NCBI RefSeq assembly: GCF_003201975.1
Contig: NZ_QJJQ01000002.1
Span: forward strand, 124,001-188,000
Source: Pseudogracilibacillus auburnensis
Lineage (GTDB): Bacteria > Bacillota > Bacilli > Bacillales > Amphibacillaceae
Length of the DNA stretch: 64,000 nucleotides
Reading direction: 5' to 3'
The notes below the pieces were generated by a model that saw only the letters and a program-made list of their open reading frames with translations, was not told the origin of the DNA and did not search any database. The position numbers were made by a program, and so were the translations under genes. This document shows positions 8,727 to 17,599 of this stretch, piece after piece. Each line of letters begins with the position of its first letter. Position 1 is the stretch's first letter.

Positions 8727-10784
8727 CTATCTGCGGTAAAAATTTGCTCTCCAAGTCGTTTTTTCGATTACCTTATCAAATACTAATAACATAGCTGGTA
8801 GAAAGAACAGAACGTTAATAAAAGCAAGTAATGCTCCTCGACCAAGCAATAATCCGATTGCCCCAACAATTGGGTTTGATGATGTGAGCCATAAAATAAA
8901 CCCAACACTCGATAAGATAGAGGCAGAAACCGCAATCGAGAATGTTTTTTCGTCAATTGTTTTCTTCATTGCTTTTAATGCCGGCATTTCTTTTCGATTT
9001 TCTTTATACGCTTCCGTCAGAAGAATAGCATAATCAACTGTTGCAGCCAACTGTACCGTACTGATAATTAAGTATCCTATATAGACTAAGGAAGAATTGG
9101 TAAAGTAAGGTACTGATAAATTAATCCACACCGCCGACTGAATCGTCAACAAAAGGATTACTGGATAGGAAACCGATTTAAACGTGAAAAGTAGGACTAG
9201 TGCAATTGTGATAACAGTAAGCAGATTCACGAATGTGTTGTCTTTTTGAACAACATTTTTCATGTCATACAAAGTCACGCTTTCTCCAAGCGAATAGAAA
9301 TCATTTCCATAATAACTTTCTGCTGTTTGTTGAACTTTTTCAATAAAGCCAAACGCTACTTCTCCCTCAAGATCCGTGTTCGTATGAAGAATAATGCGAC
9401 TATAATTTTCCGAATAAAATTGTTCAGTTACTGATTCATCTAGATACTCTGGAGGAATAACTGTACTAACCGTATTCACATAAGCAAGTACACTCGTCAC
9501 ATGTTCCATGCTCTCTAAATCTTGCACTAATTTTTCTTCATTCGCAATATCTCCTTTTGGAACTAGTAAAACTATTTGCGTATTCTTACCAAATTCCTCG
9601 TCAATCTTAAGCGTATCATTACCAACACGTGTTGATTCTGGTTGTTCACCAAAGCCATAGGTGAAATCAGTCTGCCCTTGCGCTAAAAATGCTGGTGCGA
9701 TAAGTAGCAAGACAAAAATCATACTAGGGACTTTAAATCTGACAACTCTTTTGCCGATCTTTTTAAAACTTGGAATAAATGGTTTGTGTTTTGTTTTATC
9801 AATCCATTTATGAAACGTGATTGTTAATGCTGGTAAAAATACCATGACACTAATAAAACTTAATAAAATCCCTTTTACTAGATTCAACCCCAAATCGGAA
9901 CCAATCTCGAAGCTCATAAAAGACAGGGCCATAAATCCAAAGAAAGTTGTCGATGCACTGGCAATAATAGCAGGAAAAGACCTTTTCATCGCAAGGCGCA
10001 TTGCTTCTTTTGGTTCCGCTATTTTCTCTCTATAATCCGAAAAACTATGAAGCAGAAAAATGGCATAATCTAGTGAAACAGCAAGCTGTAAAATCGGTGC
10101 TACTGATTGTGTGACGAACGATATTTCACCAAGAAATATATTTGTTCCTAAATTGATTAATACAGATACACCGATAGCTGCTAGGAAAAATACTGGTTCA
10201 ACCCAAGAGCTTGTAGATAGAACGAGGATGATAATAATAACCGGTATAAGTAAAGCTGCCGCATACATCGTCTCTGTAAAAGTCATTTTTTGTTGCGTCG
10301 CAGTATTTAACGCCTCACCTGACATGGCATTTTCTTCACCAATAAGATCATAGATCGCATCCGTAATCTCCATTTCATCGCCAGAGCGAATACTAAAAGA
10401 GAATAAGGCTTGATTGTTTTTATAAAAAGTTTCTACTGTATCTTTATCTGCCATTTCGATCGGCGTTTTAATATCGATGACATCGTCCAACCAAGTAACA
10501 TCCGTTATCCCATCTATCGAAGCAAGCGCTTCTTTGATAACAAGTGCTTCTTGTATCGTCACATCATGAATCATTACTCGTGTATTTGGAACTGAACCAT
10601 CAAATTCCTGATCCATGACATCCATTGCTTTCGTAGATGGTGCATCATCTGGCAAGTAATCTACCATGTTATAGTTTACAGAGACTGCAAACTGAAGGGC
10701 AGTACTGATTACTGCAAGAATTAAAAAAATACCCACTATCGGCTTTTTATGTTTAATAATTCGTGCCGCTATATCTATTGCCAT
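8727..10784 (-). CDS. MMPL/RND-family exporter
   Basis: This 685-residue protein has the duplicated RND/MMPL layout: one helix, an extracytoplasmic loop (residues about 35-170), five helices, then the same order repeated from about 350. It resembles Bacillus YdfJ-type MMPL proteins, which export lipids or hydrophobic compounds using the proton gradient. An AGGGGTG site precedes the ATG. Downstream is the YhgE-like protein and upstream, divergently, a TetR repressor. Together they look like a regulated export or resistance unit. The exported compound cannot be deduced. Confidence 0.85.
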   Translation of the reverse strand: MAIDIAARIIKHKKPIVGIFLILAVISTALQFAVSVNYNMVDYLPDDAPSTKAMDVMDQEFDGSVPNTRVMIHDVTIQEALVIKEALASIDGITDVTWLDDVIDIKTPIEMADKDTVETFYKNNQALFSFSIRSGDEMEITDAIYDLIGEENAMSGEALNTATQQKMTFTETMYAAALLIPVIIIILVLSTSSWVEPVFFLAAIGVSVLINLGTNIFLGEISFVTQSVAPILQLAVSLDYAIFLLHSFSDYREKIAEPKEAMRLAMKRSFPAIIASASTTFFGFMALSFMSFEIGSDLGLNLVKGILLSFISVMVFLPALTITFHKWIDKTKHKPFIPSFKKIGKRVVRFKVPSMIFVLLLIAPAFLAQGQTDFTYGFGEQPESTRVGNDTLKIDEEFGKNTQIVLLVPKGDIANEEKLVQDLESMEHVTSVLAYVNTVSTVIPPEYLDESVTEQFYSENYSRIILHTNTDLEGEVAFGFIEKVQQTAESYYGNDFYSLGESVTLYDMKNVVQKDNTFVNLLTVITIALVLLFTFKSVSYPVILLLTIQSAVWINLSVPYFTNSSLVYIGYLIISTVQLAATVDYAILLTEAYKENRKEMPALKAMKKTIDEKTFSIAVSASILSSVGFILWLTSSNPIVGAIGLLLGRGALLAFINVLFFLPAMLLVFDKVIEKTTWRANFYRR

Positions 10785-11007
10785 TCACCCCTCTTGCATA
10801 AAAAAGTGTAAGCACTCTTGCAGGCTGCATTTGCCACGTCGTTAAACTACACTTACTCGTTCCAACAAAAACTATTGTGGCAACGTCCGTTTTTAGTCGT
10901 CCTTCCAGTACAGTGTTAACTTAACGTACGAAGACTAAAAGAAGTCAGACTAGTCGATGAGTGTTGGAGCTAGACAAATCAAAACGCTCACTTTATCATT
11001 ATATAAA

Positions 11008-11080
11008 CACAGTGTTGGTTTTACAACAAACAGTTTTGCAACGAACGTACAATACCCAACAGAACAGTTCATTGTGTTGG
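11008..11080. promoter_or_regulatory. Candidate TetR operator region
   Basis: The divergent spacer between the exporter and regulator genes holds two inverted pairs: TGTTG-GTTTTA-CAACA (11013-11028) and CCAACA-N13-TGTTGG (11056-11080). The shared TGTTG/CAACA half-sites suggest two binding places for the adjacent TetR protein. The rest of 10785-11107 shows no gene. Confidence 0.45.
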
Positions 11081-11110
11081 AAAACGTAGAAACTTTTAGG
11101 AGGGATTCTG

Positions 11111-11689
11111 ATTACTACTGAAAAATTAGATCGTCGAAAAAAATATACGCAGATGGTTTTAAAGGAAGGCCTAATGAAATTACTGAAAGAAAAACAAATT
11201 TCAACCATTACGGTGAAAGAAATATGTGAACTCGCTGATATTAATCGTTCCACTTTCTATGCACATTATTCCGATTTGTTTGACCTCCTTGAGCAAATCG
11301 AAGAAGAGCTTATTGAGGATATGAGCATGTACTTAAGCGCTTTTAAATTTGATCAAGAAGAAAATGCTTTAGAGATGACGGAAAAATTGATTGAATACTT
11401 CGCTTCCAAGAAAGAGGAATGCCAAACGCTTCTCAACGAAAATAGCGACTCTTCCTTTGAAAAGAAAGTAAGTATTGTCACTCGTCGTTTTATCATGCAA
11501 AATTGGTTGGAAGTAAAACATCTTGATGAAGATATCTCCGAGTATTTGAGTGCGTTCATCATTAGTGGCAGTATACAAGTGATGAAGGTCTGGTTGAATA
11601 GCGGAATGGATAAATCACCAAAAGAAATGGCAGGTATGATAACAAACATCGTTAATAAAGGACTTTGGGGATTGAAGATAAAGGAGTAA
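11111..11689 (+). CDS. TetR-family regulator with non-AUG start
   Basis: This is a TetR-type repressor of about 192 residues. The helix-turn-helix is visible as ITVKEICELADINRSTFYAH. The first ATG (11153) lacks a ribosome site and would cut off the conserved start of helix 1 (EKLDRRKKYTQ). Upstream the frame is open back to a stop at 11087 and contains no ATG, GTG or TTG. A strong AGGAGGG (11098-11104) instead points to CTG at 11108 or ATT at 11111, giving MTTEKLDRRKKYTQ. A rare start could keep repressor levels low. It is divergent from the MMPL exporter genes and probably represses them. A sequencing error near the start is an alternative. Confidence 0.78.
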   Translation: MTTEKLDRRKKYTQMVLKEGLMKLLKEKQISTITVKEICELADINRSTFYAHYSDLFDLLEQIEEELIEDMSMYLSAFKFDQEENALEMTEKLIEYFASKKEECQTLLNENSDSSFEKKVSIVTRRFIMQNWLEVKHLDEDISEYLSAFIISGSIQVMKVWLNSGMDKSPKEMAGMITNIVNKGLWGLKIKE

Positions 11690-11930
11690 GAGGTTCCGTT
11701 TTTAAGCTTGACGTTTATTCTGTGTGCATCGGTCTTCATTAAAGTGTGCTGTCGGGCATCATTATTCGATTGTATTGCTTTGATTACGTAGTCTGTTATG
11801 AACCTAGGTTACCCTTGATTCAAACATAAACACTAATGACGCCGCATAATAATCTGAATATTACCTTGATTAAAAATAATTAGAATGATATATTGATATT
11901 GTAGTTGAATTGGAGGGAGGAATTGAATAA

Positions 11931-13070
11931 ATGAGGTTAATAGTAAGGTTGGCACTAGGTATTGTTGTTGGAATTATTATTGGCTTAATTGCGCCTGAAT
12001 TCCTTTCTAGAATCATCGTAACCTTTAAGGACATTTTTGGCCAGTTTCTCGGTTTCACCATCCCATTAATTATTATTTTTTTCATCGCTAGTGGGATTGC
12101 AAGTTTCGGTAAACACTCTGGAAAAATGCTCGGTTTAACTTCAGCATTAGCCTACTCATCAACCATACTTGCTGGCACTTTAGCTTATATTGTTGCTTTT
12201 ATGTTCATTCCAAGACTCATCGGTGTAAGTGGTGGTGAAGTGAAGGAAGCTGCTGGATTTGAATCTTATTTTGAGTTAACGATTGATCCAATTACTGGAG
12301 TAATGACGGCATTGGTACTTGCTTTTGTATTTGGTATAGGTATGACAAGAATGAAGAGTCCAACATTAACATCCTTTTTTGATGAAGGAAAAGACATAAC
12401 CGAAAGATTGATTTGGAAGATTATTATCCCAATTTTACCTTTTTATATCGCGAGTATATTTGCAGAACTCGCTGCTGATGGAACCGTATTCGAGACTTTA
12501 AAGGCGTTTGGGTTAGTGCTTGTCATGGCCGTGATTGTTCATTGGATATGGCTCATCGTATTATACATAATAGCAGGAAGTTTAACTGGAAGAAATCCTT
12601 TTACCGCTTTGAAAAATATGCTCCCAGCCTATTTTACAGGTCTAGGTACAATGTCAAGCGCGGCCACTATACCGGTCACGGTTAGACAGACAAAAGAAAA
12701 TAATGTAAGTAAAGGATTAGCAGATTCCGCAGTTCCATTATGTGCTACCATTCATTTGTCTGGTAGTACCATAACACTTGTCCTATGTTCTGTCGCCGTC
12801 ATGGTCCTCTCAAATGATCTATCTATGCCTACTTTTGGTATGATGTTACCTTTTATTTTAATGTTAGGCTTCATTATGATCGCCGCACCTGGCGTACCAG
12901 GAGGAGCAGTGATGGCTGCATTAGGTTTATTAGGCACAATGCTCGGTTTTGATGAAACGGCTTTAGGTTTGATGATCGGCTTATACATGGCGCAAGATAG
13001 TTTTGGTACCGCAACAAATGTAACTGGAGATGGTGCCATCGCTTTAGTAGTTGATAAGCTTATAAAATAA
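11931..13070 (+). CDS. Dicarboxylate/amino acid:cation symporter
   Basis: This 379-residue membrane protein belongs to the DAACS (DctA/GltP) family. The family-typical serine-rich segment GTMSSAATIPVTVRQ lies at about residues 240-254, and TNVTGDGAIALVVDKL near the C-terminus carries the Asn-x-x-Gly-Asp region that binds substrate and sodium. It is somewhat shorter than DctA (about 420). Start: ATG after GGAGGGAGGA. It should import a dicarboxylate or acidic amino acid with sodium or protons. It is a single gene, followed by a hairpin that it shares with the convergent sugar-acid operon. Confidence 0.87.
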   Translation: MRLIVRLALGIVVGIIIGLIAPEFLSRIIVTFKDIFGQFLGFTIPLIIIFFIASGIASFGKHSGKMLGLTSALAYSSTILAGTLAYIVAFMFIPRLIGVSGGEVKEAAGFESYFELTIDPITGVMTALVLAFVFGIGMTRMKSPTLTSFFDEGKDITERLIWKIIIPILPFYIASIFAELAADGTVFETLKAFGLVLVMAVIVHWIWLIVLYIIAGSLTGRNPFTALKNMLPAYFTGLGTMSSAATIPVTVRQTKENNVSKGLADSAVPLCATIHLSGSTITLVLCSVAVMVLSNDLSMPTFGMMLPFILMLGFIMIAAPGVPGGAVMAALGLLGTMLGFDETALGLMIGLYMAQDSFGTATNVTGDGAIALVVDKLIK

Positions 13071-13151
13071 TAATAATATGCCTTTCGTTGTTTCTAAAGT
13101 AAATAACCTTAAGGTAAAAAGGTGATTAAGGCCATTTTAAGTAGATAACAT

Positions 13152-13192
13152 AAATAACCATCCTTGCGCTAAAAACAATAGGATGGTTATTT
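13152..13192. terminator. Bidirectional terminator
   Basis: AAATAACCATCCT (13152-13164) pairs perfectly with 13180-13192 around a 15-base loop, followed by a T-rich stretch. It lies between the convergent symporter gene and the last gene (kdgA) of the sugar-acid operon. Closely related stems occur at 29624-29662 and 49025-49066. Confidence 0.8.
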
Positions 13193-13301
13193 CTATTTGT
13201 AGGCTATATTAACTCCGTCGTTACTTTCTTTTTTAGACAAAAAGAAGAATCCTCCCGGAATTTATCGTTGGTCAGCCGCTCTTTATTCAATAAAGGATTA
13301 G

Positions 13302-13937
13302 CTATTTTCCATTTTGTATCGCCATTCGAACAAACTTACTTGCTAATTTTTCTACTCTGTCATAATGATCATCTTTAGCCGGATAAGTAATATCACTTCC
13401 TACCCCAACTAACGTAGCACCTGCATCTAACCAAGTATTCAAATTGTCTAAACTTATACCACCAGTAGGCATTATCTGTATATAAGGTAACGGTCCTTTA
13501 ATATTCTGAATAATAGATGGTGAAAATAATTGACCAGGAAATAACTTAATAATAGTAACACCGTATTCAATCGCATGAATCATTTCGTTTATCGTCATAC
13601 ATCCCGGTAAATAAGGGATACAATATCTGTTACATAGTTTTGCGGTTTCAACATCAAAGTGTGGACTCACAATAAAGTCTGCGCCTGACAAAATTGCTAA
13701 TCTAGCAGTTTCACTGTCTAACACTGTACCGGCTCCAACAACAACTGAATCATACTTTTCTCTTATTTTCTCCAATAAGTGGTGAGCTTTTGGTACTGTA
13801 AAAGTAATTTCAAGGGATTTTACCCCACCATTTACACATGCTGCTACAATTTTTTCAGCTTGCTCAATCGTATCTCCCCGAATAACAACTGTTATCTTAC
13901 TTTCGTTTAGTTTTTTTAAAATATTGTAAGATTTCAT
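13302..13937 (-). CDS. kdgA: KDPG/KHG aldolase (KdgA)
   Basis: The enzyme cleaves 2-keto-3-deoxy-6-phosphogluconate to pyruvate and glyceraldehyde-3-phosphate, the last step of this operon's pathway. It is 211 residues, usual for the class I KDPG aldolase family. Glu43 in SLEITFT and the Schiff-base Lys131 in IIKLFPG match the known active-site positions. The frame is open further upstream, but AGGAGAGGG sits before the ATG at 13937, making that the start. It is the last gene of the operon, about 15 bp after the reductase gene, with a terminator 110 bp downstream. Confidence 0.92.
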   Translation of the reverse strand: MKSYNILKKLNESKITVVIRGDTIEQAEKIVAACVNGGVKSLEITFTVPKAHHLLEKIREKYDSVVVGAGTVLDSETARLAILSGADFIVSPHFDVETAKLCNRYCIPYLPGCMTINEMIHAIEYGVTIIKLFPGQLFSPSIIQNIKGPLPYIQIMPTGGISLDNLNTWLDAGATLVGVGSDITYPAKDDHYDRVEKLASKFVRMAIQNGK

Positions 13938-13951
13938 TATTCCCTCTCCTT

Positions 13952-14803
13952 TTATACACCTGAATAAGCAGAGAATCCTCCATCTACAGGAATGACAACA
14001 CCATTCACAAAGCTTGATGCGTGATGATGTACTAACCAAAATAATGTTCCTATTAACTCTTCCGGTTCACCAAATCGTTCCATTGGTGTTTTAGCTATAA
14101 TTTTCAGTGCGCGGTCACTATAATTACCATTTTCTTCAACTAATAAAGTTTTATTTTGTTCAGTTAAAAAGAAACCTGGAGCGATCGCATTAACACGAAT
14201 ACCTACTTTAGAAAAATAGACAGCTAGCCATTGAGTAAAATTACTTATGGCAGCTTTCGCCCCACTGTACGCTGGTATTTTTGTTAACGGTTGAAATGCG
14301 TTCATAGAGGAGATATTAATAATCGTCGCATCTGACATGTTGACCATATCTTTTGCAAAAACTTGAGTTGGTAATAATGTACCTAGAAAATTTAAATTAA
14401 ACAGGTGTTCTATCGAATTTTGTTCAAGCTCAAAAAATGTTTTTTGCATATCGTTCTCTAGATCGTCTACGACTAATCGTTCATTTGTAGTCGTTGCTCC
14501 GGAGTTATTTCCGCCTGCACCGTTAATTAATATCGTACACAGTCCTATTTCTTTTTTGATTTCTCTATGTACTTGTTCTAACTGACTTTTATTTAATACG
14601 TCTACACTATACCCAAAAGCTTGTCCACCCTCTAAATAAATCTCTTCTACAACACGCTCTATTTTTTCCTTATTTCGTGCTAAAATAACCACCTTAGCAC
14701 CTGCTTTAGCGAGGGCTTTACAAATTATTGAGCCTAAAACCCCACTTCCGCCAGTTACTACTGCAACTTTACTATGTAAGTCTACATTAAATGGCAATTT
14801 CAC
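13952..14803 (-). CDS. D-fructuronate (mannonate) oxidoreductase, SDR type
   Basis: This 283-residue short-chain dehydrogenase resembles Bacillus YjmF/UxuB-type enzymes that reduce D-fructuronate to D-mannonate. The nucleotide motif TGGSGVLG is at residues 17-24 and the catalytic triad is visible as Ser165/166, Tyr179 and Lys183 (YSGAK). It is unrelated to the long-chain UxuB of E. coli. Its ATG overlaps the end of uxuA by four bases, so the two are coupled and should act in succession. The neighbours fix the role better than the fold does, since SDR specificity is hard to read from sequence alone. Confidence 0.85.
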   Translation of the reverse strand: MKLPFNVDLHSKVAVVTGGSGVLGSIICKALAKAGAKVVILARNKEKIERVVEEIYLEGGQAFGYSVDVLNKSQLEQVHREIKKEIGLCTILINGAGGNNSGATTTNERLVVDDLENDMQKTFFELEQNSIEHLFNLNFLGTLLPTQVFAKDMVNMSDATIINISSMNAFQPLTKIPAYSGAKAAISNFTQWLAVYFSKVGIRVNAIAPGFFLTEQNKTLLVEENGNYSDRALKIIAKTPMERFGEPEELIGTLFWLVHHHASSFVNGVVIPVDGGFSAYSGV

Positions 14804-15849
14804 TTATTACCCTCCTGACGATATTTCACCGTATCAATTATTCCATTCAAATAAGTAACTCCTAATGCTCTATCGTATAGTCCGTATCCCGGCCTTCCTT
14901 CTTCTCCCCAAATCATTCTTCCATGATCAGGACGAATCGGACCATGGAAGCCAATTTCAATTAACTTACTTATCACTCCTACCATATCAATAGATCCATC
15001 TCTAGCTAGATGTGATGTTTCTTGAAATGACTTTTTACCAATCCATTTAATATTTCGAGCGTGAACAAAATGTATACGATTTTTTGCAACTTCAATGATA
15101 TCTAGTAAATTATTTTCAGGGTTAGCTCCATAAGAACCTGTACAAAATGTGATACCATTATGAATACTATGAACCGTTTCTAAAATATACTCCACAGATT
15201 CCTTATCTTTTACAACTCGAGGTAATCCAAATATGGACCACGGTGGATCGTCTGGATGAATAGCTAAGTATACATCTTCTTCCTCGGCTACAGGAATAAC
15301 TTCTTGTAAAAAGTAAATTAAATTTTCCATTAATTTTTTTTCTGAAATATCTTGATAAGCATCGATAATATTGCGCAATTCACTTGCTTGATAAGATATA
15401 TCCCAACCTGGCAATGTTAATTCGCCACTTAATGGATCGATATTTTTTACTTTTTCCTCATCATATAATAATGAATTAGATCCATCTGCTAAAGGAGCAT
15501 CTAACTGTGACCTTGTCCAATCAAAAACCGGCATGAAGTTGTAACAGACTTTATTTATCCCGGCTTTCGACAGATTTCTGATTGTTTCTTGATAGTTTTT
15601 AATCCATTTATCTCTGTTATCTAGCCCCATTTTAATATCTTCATGAACTGGAACACTTTCAATAATACTTAACTTAAATCCACTCTCTTCAATAATTGTT
15701 TTTAACTCCATAATTCTTTCATACGGCCACACATCGCCTACAGGTATATCATAAATAGCCGAGACAATACCTGTCATTCCTGGTATTTGCTTTATCTTAT
15801 CTAGCGTTACGGGATCATCCATACCATACCAACGAAAGCTCATTTCCAT
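14800..15849 (-). CDS. uxuA: Mannonate dehydratase (UxuA)
   Basis: This 349-residue protein has the UxuA N-terminus (FRWYGMDDPVTLDKIKQIPG) and family motifs AIHPDDPPW and HARNIKW, plus the C-terminal RPDHGRMIWGE segment. It dehydrates D-mannonate to 2-keto-3-deoxygluconate using a divalent metal bound by the His/Cys-containing loops of a TIM barrel. Length is close to the usual 350-360. It overlaps the reductase gene by four bases. A 170-bp gap separates it from uxaE upstream; I see no clear terminator there, so it is probably on the same transcript. Confidence 0.93.
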   Translation of the reverse strand: MEMSFRWYGMDDPVTLDKIKQIPGMTGIVSAIYDIPVGDVWPYERIMELKTIIEESGFKLSIIESVPVHEDIKMGLDNRDKWIKNYQETIRNLSKAGINKVCYNFMPVFDWTRSQLDAPLADGSNSLLYDEEKVKNIDPLSGELTLPGWDISYQASELRNIIDAYQDISEKKLMENLIYFLQEVIPVAEEEDVYLAIHPDDPPWSIFGLPRVVKDKESVEYILETVHSIHNGITFCTGSYGANPENNLLDIIEVAKNRIHFVHARNIKWIGKKSFQETSHLARDGSIDMVGVISKLIEIGFHGPIRPDHGRMIWGEEGRPGYGLYDRALGVTYLNGIIDTVKYRQEGNK

Positions 15850-16021
15850 ATAAATCTACCTTTCATCTTTTACAATCTTTTATTTAAATAATGCTCATTG
15901 TACTTATCGTAGTTTTGAATCATACACTGTTATTTTTCTTTCAACTAAAAAAGGACATGAATTTTTCTATCAATATACGATTTATCTCATCAGTGTCTCC
16001 ACTTTCAATCTAGTCTGACAA

Positions 16022-17506
16022 TTACAATCCAAGGAGCTCAAGATGTTTCCCAATATGTTTTACTAATGCTTTATTGTATTCTTCCTCACGATCATTTAAT
16101 GTACCGAAAACATCATTTCTAAATAAATAATCTCCCACTTGATCTTTTTTAACCAAAAGTAGACCATATGTGATATGAAAAAGTTGTCTAGCAGCATCAT
16201 TATTCATATAGTTAGGTAATTCATTATCTTTAACTTCTTCGAGTGGTAAAACAGTGGACATATTCGGTGTTACATGATAGTGCTTTTGAGCTTCTGAAAA
16301 ATTTTCTAAAGCAAATGTATGCATTTTCCTATATAAGTTAGGGTTGACAGTTGCTATTACTCTAACTGCTTCAAGCCAATTTGTTCCAGCAGTTTTCACA
16401 TGATAAATTCCTTTAGTATGTTTTGCAATAATGGGATAAACTTTAAATTTATCACTTCCAGAATGAATACTTAATTTATAACCAAAATGTGCTGCAATTA
16501 ATGCATGTTCCCTTAGTTCTACTTCAAATTGATGTACATCTCCAATATAATCAATTCCCTTTTGAAATTCTCCACAAAATCTTGGAGCAAGACTGGTAAT
16601 CGTAATATTATGTCGCTTTAATTCATTGGCTACAAAAAAATGGGACAAAGGGGATGTAATTGTTTCTGTTTCATCAATCGAAAGTTCAAAATCAATTTCT
16701 CTCTCCGCTTTAGTAATATATTCATCATATATACAACACGTATAATGAATAGCTTCATGATACAAAAGCACATTCTTCATCAATGTTATTTGATTAAAAG
16801 TTAGCGAGAGATCATCAACATTAAAAGTCTTATCTAGATAATTATTATTATAGTAATGTTGAATTTCATCTGATAATTTTTCATACTCTGTTACGATCTC
16901 ATGATCATTTGCATGTTCAATACTATTATAAATGTGATCTGAACAGTCTAGTGTTATCATGGAACATCCTAAAGACAGAGCATTCTCAATATCTGCCCCT
17001 TCTTTTATATGGTCCCCATCAGCTCCGAAACCACCTTTGTATCCTTCTTGGAAGACTGCAAAAGAAGCAGCATCAATCATTTCTTCCATCGTACGGTTCG
17101 TTAACGTTAGCTCACGAATACTTTGTTGTGCAAGAATTGGTTTAATACCTTTCTCTTCTACTGTTTGTATATGTCCAGGTGAAGCTAGACCTAATCTATC
17201 TCCTAATCCAATTGTTGCAGTTTTAGTGCCAAAAGCTTTGGGGACAGTGTAATCAAAATACTTGTTAAGCACTAAACGATTTTCATGGCTTAAAGGACAA
17301 TTTTTTCCTTTTTCCACTATGGTCTCCCCACTCAATTCATCAAATAATTTCCCTTTTCCTGCCGCAATGATGCTTTTTTCGTTGTCGACTCTTATCATCA
17401 TTAGATGAACATTGTCATGTATAGTAAAAGAACGTTCATATCGTTTAATATTTGTCTTCATTTTTCCTTTGGAAAGTGACTCAATGACTTCATTTAAGTG
17501 TTCCAT
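16022..17506 (-). CDS. uxaE: Tagaturonate epimerase family protein (UxaE)
   Basis: This large protein of about 494 residues matches the UxaE family, which interconverts D-tagaturonate and D-fructuronate (first shown in Thermotoga). Features seen are the FGADGDHIKEG segment in the first third and the HFGYKLSIHSGSDKFKVYP segment, rich in probable metal-binding His/Asp. The frame opens at a TTG (17524), but GGAGG lies about ten bases before the ATG at 17506, which I take as start. Its presence implies a galacto-configured uronate enters the pathway. No uronate isomerase (UxaC) is found in the operon, which makes the source of tagaturonate a puzzle addressed in the findings. Confidence 0.85.
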   Translation of the reverse strand: MEHLNEVIESLSKGKMKTNIKRYERSFTIHDNVHLMMIRVDNEKSIIAAGKGKLFDELSGETIVEKGKNCPLSHENRLVLNKYFDYTVPKAFGTKTATIGLGDRLGLASPGHIQTVEEKGIKPILAQQSIRELTLTNRTMEEMIDAASFAVFQEGYKGGFGADGDHIKEGADIENALSLGCSMITLDCSDHIYNSIEHANDHEIVTEYEKLSDEIQHYYNNNYLDKTFNVDDLSLTFNQITLMKNVLLYHEAIHYTCCIYDEYITKAEREIDFELSIDETETITSPLSHFFVANELKRHNITITSLAPRFCGEFQKGIDYIGDVHQFEVELREHALIAAHFGYKLSIHSGSDKFKVYPIIAKHTKGIYHVKTAGTNWLEAVRVIATVNPNLYRKMHTFALENFSEAQKHYHVTPNMSTVLPLEEVKDNELPNYMNNDAARQLFHITYGLLLVKKDQVGDYLFRNDVFGTLNDREEEYNKALVKHIGKHLELLGL

Positions 17507-17541
17507 AGTATCCTTGTCCTCCAATTTAAAATTTGAATATA

Positions 17542-17580
17542 GGCATGAAGTGAAAGGTACATAAATATGTTCTTCATGCC
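17542..17580 (-). other. Intercistronic hairpin
   Basis: GGCATGAAG (17542-17550) pairs perfectly with CTTCATGCC (17572-17580) in the 75-bp gap between the nagB-like gene and uxaE. No T tract follows, so it is more likely an RNA-processing or stability element, or a weak attenuator, than a full terminator. Confidence 0.5.
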
Positions 17581-17599
17581 CTAAAATTTGCTAACAGTT

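Noticed and set aside
16909-17252. Plus-strand frames inside uxaE
   Set aside because: They are opposite-strand shadows of a well-supported gene without start signals.
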